From Paraburkholderia sp. (GTDB lineage Bacteria > Pseudomonadota > Gammaproteobacteria > Burkholderiales > Burkholderiaceae): a DNA stretch of 64,000 bases. The position numbers and the translations under genes are program-made. The stretch's first letter is position 1. Each line of letters opens with the position of its first letter. Shown here piece by piece: positions 11,129 through 22,400 of this stretch. The notes beneath the pieces were generated by a model that was not told the DNA's origin, ran no database searches, and saw only the letters and a program-made list of their open reading frames with translations. The stretch lies in contig NZ_JAMXLH010000029.1 of NCBI RefSeq assembly GCF_024281035.1, forward strand, positions 62,001 through 126,000, in the 5' to 3' direction.

Positions 11129-11611
11129 ATGACGTCGATCTATTCGTTTTCAGCAGAACCGCTTGGCGGCGGCGCGCCGGTGAGCCTGGAACGCTTTGCG
11201 GGCAAGGTGCTGCTGGTCGTGAACACCGCGAGCGAGTGCGGGTTCACGCCGCAGTACGCCGGTCTGCAAAAGCTTTACGAGGCGTATGCCGCGCGCGGCC
11301 TCGACGTGCTTGGTTTTCCATGCAACCAGTTCGGCAAGCAGGAGCCGGGCGACGCGGCGCAGATCGGCAGCTTCTGCGAGCAGAACTATGGCGTCGGGTT
11401 TCCGATGTTCGACAAGATCGACGTGAATGGCGCGAATGCTCATCCGCTCTATCGCTGGCTCACGGGCGAGGCGCCGGGCGTGCTCGGGCTAGAGGCGATC
11501 AAGTGGAATTTCACGAAATTCCTCGTCGACCGAAACGGCAATGTGGTCAAGCGCTATGCGCCGGTCACCAAGCCGGAGGCAATCGCGGCGGATATCGAAA
11601 AGCTGTTGTGA
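11129..11611 (+). CDS. Glutathione peroxidase family thiol peroxidase
   Basis: A 160-residue thioredoxin-fold peroxidase starting at ATG 11129, with GGGGAGTG just upstream. The peroxidatic residue is Cys37 in NTASECGFTP, in place of the selenocysteine of the animal enzymes. The GFPCNQFGKQEPG block holds the catalytic Gln and a second Cys, and IKWNFTKFLVD holds the catalytic Trp. Such bacterial Cys enzymes usually take electrons from thioredoxin rather than glutathione, so the name describes the family and not the donor. It reduces hydrogen peroxide and organic hydroperoxides in the cytoplasm; no signal peptide is present. It stands alone, convergent with the cardiolipin synthase gene, with seven bases between the stops. 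Confidence 0.93.
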   Translation: MTSIYSFSAEPLGGGAPVSLERFAGKVLLVVNTASECGFTPQYAGLQKLYEAYAARGLDVLGFPCNQFGKQEPGDAAQIGSFCEQNYGVGFPMFDKIDVNGANAHPLYRWLTGEAPGVLGLEAIKWNFTKFLVDRNGNVVKRYAPVTKPEAIAADIEKLL

Positions 11612-11618
11612 AGCGGCC

Positions 11619-13058
11619 CTAAAGGATCGGCGCGAACAGGCGCGCGAGATGCATGGTCATCTTGCGCCAGGCGAGCGCATCGCGGTATTCGGTGCGGTCC
11701 ACCTCGACGGCCTGCTCGAAGTCGCGCAGCAGCATCGCTTCGACCTCGGCCGCGAAGCCGCGGTGCACCGTGAGTACCATGATCTCGAAGTTCAGCCGGA
11801 ATGAACGGTTGTCGAGGTTCGCGCTGCCAACGACTGCCGCCACGTCGTCGATCAGCAAGACCTTCTGGTGCAGGAAGCCAGGCTGATAACGGAAGATGCG
11901 AATGCCGGCGCGGATGGCATCGAATGCGTACAGCGTCGAGGCCTCGAACACCACGTAGTGATCGCGGCGGCCCGGAATCATGATGCGGACGTCCACGCCG
12001 CGCAGCACAGCGAGCCGCAGCGCCGAGAACACCGCTTCATCGAGCACGAGATAGGGCGTGGTGATCCACAGCCGCCGGCGTGCCGCGTTGATCGCCTCGA
12101 CGAAGATGAGCGAACAGGTCTCCTGGCGATCGGCGGGACCGGTCGGCATCACGAGACAGAACATGTTGTCGTCGCAAGGCGCGACGGGCGGCGGTTCGCA
12201 GTCGGGCAGCTCCTGCGTGACCCAGTACCAGTCCTCGGTGAAGGCGAACTGGATGTTCGCGACCGCGGGGCCGCGCACTTCGATATGCGTGTCGCGCCAG
12301 GGCGAGAGCGGCGGTTTGGCGCCGAGGTATTCGACGCCCACGTTGTGGCCGCCCACGAAGGCGCGCTCGCCGTCGACGACGACGATCTTGCGGTGGTTGC
12401 GGAAGTTGAGCTGGAAGCGGTTGACGAAGTGGCGCCGCGTCGAAAACGGATGCACCACGACGCCGCCTGCGCGCAATGCGTTGACGTAGCTCGCGGGCAG
12501 GTCGAAGCAGCCGATGCTGTCGTAGAGGAAAAACGCGCGCACGCCGCGCGATACGCACTGGATGAGCGTGTCCTTCAGCATCTCGCCGAGGGTGTCTGCG
12601 TGCACGATGAAAAATTGCACGACCACGTAGTGGCGTGCCTGCTCGATCGCCTCGAAGATGGCCGAGAACGTGGCTTCGCCGTTCACGAGCGTGCGCACCG
12701 AATTGCCGGGCACGATCGGCATGCCGCCGAGCTGCGCCATCGTCTGGATCACGCGCGCGCCGAGTTCTTCGACCGGCCATTCGCCGTTAGAAAGGAGCTC
12801 GTCCCACTCGGGCGCGTGAGCGCGCGAGCGCAGGGTTGCATTGCGCAGCCGCCGCGCGTCGGCGTAGCCCGCGAACTTGCTGCGACCGAGGAAAAGGTAG
12901 GGGATCAGCGTCAGATAGGGCATTGTCGCGAGCGACACAGCCCACGCGATCGCGCCTTGCGAGGTGCGGGTGTTGAGGATGGCGTGGCACGCCGCAGCGA
13001 TTCCGAGGAGGTGGATGATCGCGAGAAGCGGGCCGAGCTGTGACCAGTCGAATTGCAT
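11619..13058 (-). CDS. cls: Cardiolipin synthase (phospholipase D family)
   Basis: A 479-residue inner-membrane protein. Two N-terminal membrane segments (about residues 8-28 and 36-57) are followed by two phospholipase D domains. Their HxKxxxxD catalytic motifs are intact: His222/Lys224/Asp229 in NHRKIVVVD and His397/Lys399/Asp404 in HQKVLLIDD, each followed by the GS/GG-N element (GGHNVG and GSANLD). This layout is that of bacterial cardiolipin synthases, which join two phosphatidylglycerol molecules, or PG with another lipid, to form cardiolipin. Which of the ClsA/B/C classes it belongs to is not certain; the two N-terminal helices favour ClsA. Start is ATG 13058. The 176-bp gap before prmB holds a TTTCGCG/CGCGAAA inverted repeat but no obvious promoter. 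Confidence 0.92.
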   Translation of the reverse strand: MQFDWSQLGPLLAIIHLLGIAAACHAILNTRTSQGAIAWAVSLATMPYLTLIPYLFLGRSKFAGYADARRLRNATLRSRAHAPEWDELLSNGEWPVEELGARVIQTMAQLGGMPIVPGNSVRTLVNGEATFSAIFEAIEQARHYVVVQFFIVHADTLGEMLKDTLIQCVSRGVRAFFLYDSIGCFDLPASYVNALRAGGVVVHPFSTRRHFVNRFQLNFRNHRKIVVVDGERAFVGGHNVGVEYLGAKPPLSPWRDTHIEVRGPAVANIQFAFTEDWYWVTQELPDCEPPPVAPCDDNMFCLVMPTGPADRQETCSLIFVEAINAARRRLWITTPYLVLDEAVFSALRLAVLRGVDVRIMIPGRRDHYVVFEASTLYAFDAIRAGIRIFRYQPGFLHQKVLLIDDVAAVVGSANLDNRSFRLNFEIMVLTVHRGFAAEVEAMLLRDFEQAVEVDRTEYRDALAWRKMTMHLARLFAPIL

Positions 13059-13234
13059 AGGGGCGCGGGGCGCGCCGGATGCTGGACGACACCGTAGCGC
13101 TGTAGCCGGGAAGCTTCCATCTTACCGAACCCGGCCGGGCTGGGGTTATGGTTCCGGCCCCGGGCGCGCGCGCAAAACCGCGATCTGACAGTTTTCGCGA
13201 ATTTTCGCGCGCGAAAGGTACTTACAAAAGGCGT

Positions 13235-14131
13235 TTACACCGGCAGATCGGCCGCCTGGATCAGGAATACCTGATCGTCGCCCGCGCTCGTCGAGAGCCA
13301 GACGAGGTCCAGCCCGCCGAAGGCCGCTTCCACGTTCGCGCGCTCGTTGCCGATCTCCACCACGAGCACGCCTTCGTCGGTCAGCCAGTTGCGCGCCTGC
13401 GCAAGAATGCGGCGCACGATGTCCATTCCGTCCGCGCCGCCTGCGAGCGCCATTTCCGGCTCGTGACGGTATTCGGGCGGCAGCGCCTGCATCGATTCGG
13501 CGTTGACGTACGGCGGATTCGTCAGGATGACGTCGTAACGGCGTTCGGCCAGCGGCGCGAACAGGTCGCCCTCGAACAGCGCGACGCGCTCGTCGAAGCC
13601 GTGCTCGTGGACGTTGCGGCGCGCCACTTCGAGCGCCGGGGCCGAGAGATCGACTGCGTCGATGTCGGCGTTCGGGAACGCATGCGCGGCGAGTATCGCA
13701 AGGCTTGCCGAGCCGGTGCACAGTTCGAGCACCGCGCCCACGTGTTCGGGATCCTCGACATACGGCTGCAGGCCGTCTGCGAGCAGTTCGCCGATGAACG
13801 AACGCGGCACGATCACGCGTTCGTCGACGTAGAAGCGCACGCCATGCATCCACGCTTCGTTCGTGATGTAGGCGGCGGGCACGCGCTCGGTCGCGCGGCG
13901 CTCGATCACGCCGAGCACGGCGTCGATCTCGTCGGCCGCGAGCCGCGCGTCCAGGAACGGGTCGAGCAGATCGAGCGGCAGATGCAGCGTGTGCAGGATC
14001 AGGTAGGCGGCCTCGTCGTAGGCGTTGGACGAGCCGTGGCCGAACGCGAGTTCCGCGGCGGTGAAGCGCGTCACGGCGTAGCGCAGCAGGTCGCGCACGG
14101 TGGAGAAGGTGGTCGACAGGGGATGCGTCAT
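13235..14131 (-). CDS. prmB: Ribosomal protein L3 glutamine methyltransferase PrmB
   Basis: A 298-residue SAM-dependent methyltransferase of the HemK/PrmB/PrmC type. The N-terminal helical domain carries TVRDLLRYAVTRFTAAELAFGHG and an EAAYLILHTLHLPLD segment, which is PrmB-specific; PrmC lacks it in this form. The SAM-binding motif LELCTGSASLAILAA is near residue 130, and the substrate-glutamine motif NPPY is near residue 205. PrmB methylates Gln150 of ribosomal protein L3 during assembly. The upstream frame is open through dapE, but ATG 14131 fits the family N-terminus. It lies 23 bp after dapE and is probably cotranscribed with it. Confidence 0.93.
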   Translation of the reverse strand: MTHPLSTTFSTVRDLLRYAVTRFTAAELAFGHGSSNAYDEAAYLILHTLHLPLDLLDPFLDARLAADEIDAVLGVIERRATERVPAAYITNEAWMHGVRFYVDERVIVPRSFIGELLADGLQPYVEDPEHVGAVLELCTGSASLAILAAHAFPNADIDAVDLSAPALEVARRNVHEHGFDERVALFEGDLFAPLAERRYDVILTNPPYVNAESMQALPPEYRHEPEMALAGGADGMDIVRRILAQARNWLTDEGVLVVEIGNERANVEAAFGGLDLVWLSTSAGDDQVFLIQAADLPV

Positions 14132-14154
14132 GTGTGGGGCTCCGGCAGGCGTAT

Positions 14155-15350
<1,196 letters not shown>

Positions 15351-15387
15351 ACAGCTTGTTATTACGCGTTGTGCGAAGCAGTCCGGC

Positions 15388-15749
15388 TCACGCGAAGAGC
15401 GTGGCGTACTGTTCCGCCGAAAAACCGAGCGTCTTCACACGGCCGTTCACGACGACGACAGGCCGCTTGATGACCGATGGCTTCTCGATCATCAGCGCGA
15501 TCGCACCGTCCTGGCTTTCGGCCGCCGACTTCGTTTCGTCGGGCAGGCCGCGCCACGTCGTGCCGCGCTTGTTCACAAGCGCTTCGAGGGACACGTCCTT
15601 GAGCCAGCCTTCGACCATCGGCGCGCTCACGCCCGCCTTTTTGAAATCGTGAAATTCGAATGCGACGCCGTGCGCTTCGAGCCACACACGGGCCTTCTTC
15701 ACGGTGTCGCAGTTCGGAATGCCATAGACGACGGTTTTGCTCGCCGCCA

Positions 15750-15750
<1 letters not shown>
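15388..15750 (-). CDS. yffB: ArsC/Spx-family protein YffB
   Basis: A 120-residue thioredoxin-fold protein of the ArsC/Spx/MgsR superfamily. ATG 15750 overlaps the dapD TGA (TGATG), so it is coupled to dapD. The N-terminus VVYGIPNCDTVKKAR carries a single cysteine (Cys13 or so) in NCDT, where arsenate reductases have their catalytic Cys. EFHDFKKAG and the IKRPVVV cis-proline element follow; the downstream Arg triad of true ArsC is not all apparent. Family members of this length and context are usually called YffB or 'ArsC family reductase', and arsenate reduction is not demonstrated for them. Placement between dapD and dapE is recurrent in proteobacteria from what I recall, but the reason is unknown. 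Confidence 0.85.
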
Positions 15751-16577
<827 letters not shown>

Positions 16578-16675
16578 GGTGTTGGTTTCGTGTGAGTTCG
16601 GATAGGGAAGGCGGTGCGGGCGCGGCGCGCCTCGGAGGTGCCTCGTGGGTGCCTTATGGGCGCCGCGCGTGGCGT

Positions 16676-17896
16676 TCAGGCGAGCGAGCGGCAGAAATCG
16701 ACGATGCGTTGTGCGCCCTCGATGCACTCCTCGACGTCGGCGACAAGCGCCATGCGGACGAAATTCTGTCCCGGATTCGCGCCGTGCGCGGTGCGGGCCA
16801 GATAAGAGCCCGGCAGGACCGTCACATTATAGTCGGCGTAGAGACGCTGGGCGAAAGCGGTATCGGACAGGCCGGTACGCGCGACGTTCGCCCAGAGGTA
16901 GAACGCGGCGTCCGGCAGACGCACGTCGAGCACGTCGGCGAGCATCGGCGTGACCGTTGCAAACTTGCGCGCGTACTTCGCGCGGTTCTCGCGAACGTGC
17001 TGCTCGTCGCCCCACGCAACAGCGCTCGCGGCCTGCCAGACCGGCGACAGCGCCGCGCCGTGGTAGGTGCGGTAGAGCAGGAACTGCTTGAGGATCGCGG
17101 CGTCGCCCGCGACGAAGCCCGAGCGCATGCCCGGCACATTCGAGCGCTTCGACAGACTCGACAGCATCACGAGGCGCTCGAAACCGCGGCCGAGGCGGTG
17201 CGCCGCTTCGAGCCCGCCGAGCGGCGGCTTGGTTTCGTCGAAGTAGATCTCGGAGTAGCACTCGTCGGAGGCGATCACGAAGCCGTAGCGGTCGGACAGC
17301 GCAAAGAGTTCGCGCCAGTCGTCGAGCGTGAGAACCGCGCCCGTGGGGTTGCCGGGCGAGCACACGTAGAGCAGCTGCGTGCGGGCCCACACGTCCTCGG
17401 GCACCTGCGAATAGTCGCACGCGTAGTTGCGTGCCGGATCGCTGTTCACGAAGTACGGCTCGCCGCCCGCGAGCAGCGCGGCGCCTTCGTAGATCTGGTA
17501 GAACGGGTTCGGGCAGAGTACGATCGCGCGTCTGGCAGGATCTTTCACGCCGGCGGCCGGATCGACCACCGCCTGCGCGAGCGCGAACAGCGCCTCGCGC
17601 GAGCCCGAGACCGGCAGCACTTCGGTGTTCGCGTCGATGGCGGGCAACGCGTAGCGCGCCTTGATCCAGTTCGCGATCGACTCGCGCAGCGCGGGACTGC
17701 CCGCTGTCGCCGGATACACCGCGAGACCGTCGAGCGAGGCGATCACGGCGTCGCGGATCAGCGTGGGCGTCGGATGTTTCGGCTCGCCGATGCCCAGGCT
17801 GATGGGCCGCAGGCCGGCTTTCGGCGTGACGTCCTTAAAGAGGGCGCGCAGCTTTTCGAAGGGATAGGTCTGAAGGGTGTCGAGTAGCGGATTCAC
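16676..17896 (-). CDS. dapC: N-succinyldiaminopimelate aminotransferase DapC
   Basis: A 406-residue fold-type I PLP aminotransferase. It makes N-succinyl-LL-diaminopimelate from the keto form using glutamate, the step between DapD and DapE. Seen are the [12 protein letters not shown]-terminal element, [13 protein letters not shown] (cofactor phosphate site), [11 protein letters not shown], the [12 protein letters not shown]sp/Tyr cofactor contacts, and the PLP lysine in [15 protein letters not shown] near residue 245. The adjacency to dapD and dapE identifies it as the dedicated DapC. The start is GTG 17896, with no good ribosome-binding site visible upstream, which may point to weak or regulated translation. 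Confidence 0.92.
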   Translation of the reverse strand: MNPLLDTLQTYPFEKLRALFKDVTPKAGLRPISLGIGEPKHPTPTLIRDAVIASLDGLAVYPATAGSPALRESIANWIKARYALPAIDANTEVLPVSGSREALFALAQAVVDPAAGVKDPARRAIVLCPNPFYQIYEGAALLAGGEPYFVNSDPARNYACDYSQVPEDVWARTQLLYVCSPGNPTGAVLTLDDWRELFALSDRYGFVIASDECYSEIYFDETKPPLGGLEAAHRLGRGFERLVMLSSLSKRSNVPGMRSGFVAGDAAILKQFLLYRTYHGAALSPVWQAASAVAWGDEQHVRENRAKYARKFATVTPMLADVLDVRLPDAAFYLWANVARTGLSDTAFAQRLYADYNVTVLPGSYLARTAHGANPGQNFVRMALVADVEECIEGAQRIVDFCRSLA

Positions 17897-17909
17897 TTGG
17901 GCGTTGGGC

Positions 17910-17943
17910 GGGCGTAAGCGAAAAACGGGCGTAAGCGAAAAAC
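17910..17943. repeat. 17-bp perfect tandem duplication in the dapC leader
   Basis: The 17-mer GGGCGTAAGCGAAAAAC occurs twice head to tail (17910-17926 and 17927-17943), 14 bases upstream of the dapC start codon and inside its predicted 5' untranslated region. Confidence 0.9.
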
Positions 17944-18014
17944 AGAGGAGCAGGCGCGCGGAACTCGCCTGCGGCGCGCACTGAAACCATGCGGCAGACG
18001 GTTGCAGGCGGTCG

Positions 18015-18057
18015 ATTATAGCGTGGTGTCGCGGGCCATGCGGCGTGCCGCATGGCC
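18015..18057 (-). promoter_or_regulatory. dapC promoter -10 with overlapping 24-bp palindrome
   Basis: On the minus strand a perfect TATAAT lies at 18020-18015, about 120 bases upstream of dapC. At the -35 position there is no consensus; instead a perfect palindrome of 11-bp arms and 2-bp centre (GGCCATGCGGC at 18034-18044, complement at 18047-18057) spans it. A repressor or activator binding there could control the dap operon; the identity of such a protein is unknown. The remaining bases up to the DMT gene at 18235 show nothing else clear. Confidence 0.5.
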
Positions 18058-18234
18058 TTTACGAATCGTCTGCGGCTTGTGAGGGAAAGTTGAAGTTTTG
18101 AACGCTCTGAAGGGCTTTAAAGGGTGTGAGGGGGCAAGAATGCGGTTTTCGATGTATCGGCAGTGCATGACCCGCGACGCGCACGTAAAGCAACTGAGGC
18201 AACTGAGGCACCTGACGTGCCCAGGGACGCTGCG

Positions 18235-19254
18235 ATGAACCAGCGCTTGCGCGTCGACTGGCCGACGCTGGCGATCCTCGTCGGCGCGTCGGTGTGGGGC
18301 ATCGTCTGGTATCCGCTGCGGATGCTGGCGGCGCTCGGCGTCACCGGCACGGTTGCGAGCGCGGTGACGAGCGCCGCCGGGTGCGCATTCGTGCTGTTGC
18401 TACGCCGCCGCTCCATTGCGACGGTGCGCTGGCACTGGGTCTTGCCGTTTCTCGGGCTCGCGGCGGGCGTGACGAATCTGGGCTTCGTCTGGGGTACGAT
18501 CCACGGCCAGGTGATGCGCGTGATGCTGCTGTTCTATCTGGCCCCGGCATGGACCGCGCTCTTTGCACACTTTATCCTCGGCGAGCGGCTGACCTGGTCG
18601 GGCGCGGCGCTCGCTGCGCTTTCGCTTGGCGGGGCGATGCTGATGCTGTGGTCGCCGGCGCTCGGCGTGCCGCTGCCGGGCAATGCGGCGGAATGGGCGG
18701 GCCTCGCGGGCGGCATGGGTTTCGCGATGAGCAACGTGCTGGTGCTCAAGACGAGCCGCGTGCTGCCGGAGATGCGCCCGGAAATGCGCACGGCCGTGAT
18801 CTTTGGCGGCACGGCCCTGTTCAGCGCCTGTGCGAGCACCTTCGAACCGATGGCGGCGGTCCCCACGGGCGACCTGCTCGGGCGCGCGCTGCTGCTCGTC
18901 CTGGCGCTCGGCCTCGTGCTCGCGTCGAACAACATGATCGTGCAATACGGCCTCGCGCGCGTGAGCGCGAACCGCGCGTCGATCATCATGTTGTTCGAGA
19001 TCATCGTGACCGCGCTCAGTTCGTGGCTCTTCGCCGGTGAGGCGCCCGGTCCGCGCGAGTGGGCGGGCGGCGGCTGCATCGTGCTCGCGTCGCTGCTGTC
19101 GAGCTGGGTACACCGCGTGCGCAGCGCGCCTGCCGGGCGCGAGGACGGCGCCGGGCTGTCAGGCGGCCATGCGGACAATGGCGACGATACTGACGGCGGC
19201 AGCGCAGGCAACGGGTCGCAGCGCGAGCAGAACGACGTGCGTGCGATGGTATGA
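18235..19254 (+). CDS. DMT superfamily (EamA) permease
   Basis: A 339-residue membrane protein with about ten hydrophobic helices arranged as two EamA repeats (roughly residues 14-145 and 160-295), the standard plan of DMT exporters. The first helix holds LAILVGASVWGIVWYPLR. The start is ATG 18235, behind CAGGGACG. The last 40 residues are hydrophilic and rich in Gly, Asp and Ser. The family exports amino acids, metabolites or drugs, and the substrate cannot be read from sequence. It is divergent from dapC. The TGA at 19252-19254 lies inside the predicted smc promoter. Confidence 0.85.
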   Translation: MNQRLRVDWPTLAILVGASVWGIVWYPLRMLAALGVTGTVASAVTSAAGCAFVLLLRRRSIATVRWHWVLPFLGLAAGVTNLGFVWGTIHGQVMRVMLLFYLAPAWTALFAHFILGERLTWSGAALAALSLGGAMLMLWSPALGVPLPGNAAEWAGLAGGMGFAMSNVLVLKTSRVLPEMRPEMRTAVIFGGTALFSACASTFEPMAAVPTGDLLGRALLLVLALGLVLASNNMIVQYGLARVSANRASIIMLFEIIVTALSSWLFAGEAPGPREWAGGGCIVLASLLSSWVHRVRSAPAGREDGAGLSGGHADNGDDTDGGSAGNGSQREQNDVRAMV

Positions 19255-19255
19255 T
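19247..19255 (+). promoter_or_regulatory. Extended -10 promoter of smc
   Basis: TGGTATGAT at 19247-19255 fits an extended -10 (TGnTATGAT), without a good -35. It overlaps the stop codon of the DMT gene and lies about 160 bases before the smc GTG. Confidence 0.5.
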
Positions 19256-19414
19256 TGCCGCTAATTCTCGCCGAGGAGCGCACGCCAGGCCGCGCCGCGC
19301 GGCGAGCCGTGGCGGCTGCCCAGTGCGCGTTCCGCTGCCGGGCGATTGCGCCGGCGCGTGGTGTGCGGCACGGGCGGTCCCGTTCACTCTCCCAATTCAA
19401 ACAGCGATATCGCC

Positions 19415-22400
19415 GTGCGTCTGACCTCGATTAAACTCGCTGGCTTCAAATCATTCGTCGATCCCACGCATTTTCAGGTTCCGGGCCAACTGGTCGGTGT
19501 GGTCGGGCCGAATGGCTGTGGTAAATCCAACATCATCGACGCAGTGCGCTGGGTGCTCGGCGAGTCCCGTGCGTCCGAGCTGCGCGGCGAGTCGATGCAG
19601 GACGTCATCTTCAACGGCTCGACCGCGCGCAAGCCCGGCAGCCGCGCGAGCGTCGAACTCGTGTTCGACAACGCGGACGGCCGTGCCGCCGGCCAGTGGG
19701 GCCAGTATGCGGAGATCGCCGTCAAGCGCGTGCTGACGCGCGACGGCACGTCGAGCTACTACATCAACAACCTGCCGGCGCGCCGCCGCGACATCCAGGA
19801 CATCTTCCTCGGCACGGGCCTCGGACCGCGCGCCTACGCGATCATCGGCCAGGGCATGATCGCGCGCATCATCGAAGCGAAGCCGGAAGAGCTGCGCGTG
19901 TTCCTCGAAGAGGCGGCGGGCGTCTCGAAGTACAAGGAGCGCCGCCGCGAAACGGAGAACCGTCTGCACGACACGCGCGAGAACCTCACGCGCGTCGAGG
20001 ACATCGTGCGCGAACTCTCGACGAACCTCGAAAAACTCGAAGGCCAGGCGGTCGTCGCGACGAAGTTCCGCGAACTGCAGTTCGACGGCGAGGAAAAGCA
20101 GCGCCTGCTGTGGCTGCTGCGCAAAAACGAGGCAGCGAGCGAGCAGGAGCGTCAGCAACGCGCGATCGAACAGGCGCAGATCGATCTCGAACGCCAGACG
20201 GCGCAACTGCGCGAGGTCGAGGCGCAACTCGAAACGTTGCGTGTGGCGCATTACACCGCGAGCGACGCGATGCAGGGTGCGCAGGGCGCGCTCTACGAAG
20301 CCAATGCCGAGGTGAGCCGCCTCGAAGCCGAAATCAAGTTCATCGTCGAGTCGCGCAATCGTGTGCAGGCGCAGATCGCTGCGCTGAGCGCACAGCGCGA
20401 ACAGTGGCAATCCCAGGCGCAGAAGTCGCAAGGCGACATCGAGGACGCCGAAGAGCAGCTGGCGATGGCCGAAGAAAAGGCCGCTGTCGCGCAAGAGGAG
20501 GCTGCTGCGAAGCAGGACGCGCTGCCCGCGCTCGAAGGCCGGTGGCGCGATGCGCAGGGCCAGCTCAACGAAGAGCGCGCGGGCATTGCTCGCACAGAAC
20601 AGGCGCTGAAGCTCGAAGCCGCGCATCAGCGCAACGCTGATCAGATGCTGCAACAACTGCAACAGCGTCACGAGCGGCTCAAATCCGAAGAGGGTGGACT
20701 CGACGCACCGGACGAAGCGCAGCTCGAAGAGTTGCGCATGCAACTGGTTGAGCAGGAGGAAATCCTGCACGACGCGCAGCTGCGGCTCGGCGACGCGCAG
20801 GAAGCGCTGCCGCGTCTGGACGGCGAACGCCGCTCGGCACATGAGCGTGTGCAGGCCGAGAATGCGCAGATTCACCAGCTCGAAGCGCGCCTCTCGGCGC
20901 TCAAGCAGTTGCAGGAGAACGTGCAGACCGAGGGCAAGATCCAGCCTTGGCTCGAACGTCACGAGCTCGGCGCACTGCCGCGTCTGTGGAAAAAACTGCA
21001 TGTCGAGGCCGGGTGGGAAACGGCGCTGGAAGCGGTGCTGCGCGAGCGGCTCGCCGCACTCGAGGTGTCGAACCTCGACTGGGTGAAGGCGTTCGCTACC
21101 GATGCACCGCCCGCCAAGCTCGCGTTCTACGCGCCGCCCGCGGCGGGCCAGGTGGCGCCTGCGCCTTCCGGGCTCGCGCCGCTGCTCTCGCTCGTGCGGA
21201 TCGACGATGCGGGATTGCGCGCGGTGCTGACCGAATGGCTCGGCTCGACCTTCGTCGCGGCCGATCTTTCCGAGGCGCTGGCGCAGCGTGCGCAGTTGCC
21301 GTCGGGTGGCGTGTTCGTCGTGAAGTCCGGCCACATGGTGACGCGCGTGGGCGTGCAGCTCTACGCCGCCGATTCGGAACAGGCCGGCATGTTGGCGCGG
21401 CAGCAGGAAATCGAGAATCTGACGCGCCAGGTGCGCGCGCAGGCCCTGCTCGCCGACGACGCGCGTGCGGCTGCGATTCGCGCAGAGGCTGCGCACACGC
21501 AGGCTGCGCAGGCGCTCACGGAAGTGCGCCAGCAAGCCGAGCGCGCGACGCAGCGCGTGCACGCACTGCAACTGGACGTGCTGAAACTCACGCAGGCGCA
21601 CGAGCGTTATACGGCGCGCAGCACGCAGATTCGCGAGGAACTCGACGAGATCGCGGCGCAGGTCGAAGAGCAGCGCGCGTTGCGCGCCGGGTCGGAAGCG
21701 AACTTCGAGCGCCACGATGGCGAGCTGGCCGAACTGCAGGCCCGTTTCGAAGACAACCAGCTTGCGTTCGAAGCACTCGACGAGGCACTCGGCGCTGCGC
21801 GCAATGAGGCGCGCGATCTCGAACGTGCCGCGAGCGATGCGCGCTTCGCCGCGCGCGACATGGCGAACCGGATCGAAGAACTGCGGCGCAACATCCAGGT
21901 GGCGCACGATCAGAGCGAGCGGGTAGCGGCGTCGCTCGAAGACGCGCGGGCCGAACTCGAAACGATCAACGAACAGACCGCTCACACCGGTCTGCAGGAT
22001 GCGCTTGAGATTCGCACGCGGAAGGAAGCGTTGTTGCGCGTTGCGCGCACCGAACTGGACGATCTCACCGGCAAGCTGCGTCAGGCCGACGAAACGCGGT
22101 TGAGCGCCGAGCGTGCGCTGCAGCCGCTGCGCGATCGCATCACGGAATTGCAGTTGAAGGAGCAGGCCGCACGTCTGAACGGCGAGCAGTTCGTCGAGCA
22201 GCTGCAGGCCGCGGGCGTCGATGAAACGGCGCTGCGTGAGAAGCTCACGCCGGACATGAGGCCATCGTATCTCCAGGGCGAAGTCACGCGCATCAACAAC
22301 GCGATTGCGGCCCTCGGTCCGGTAAACATGGCGGCACTCGACGAACTCGCAGCGGCGAAAGAGCGCAAGATCTTCCTCGACGCGCAGTCCGCCGATCTGA

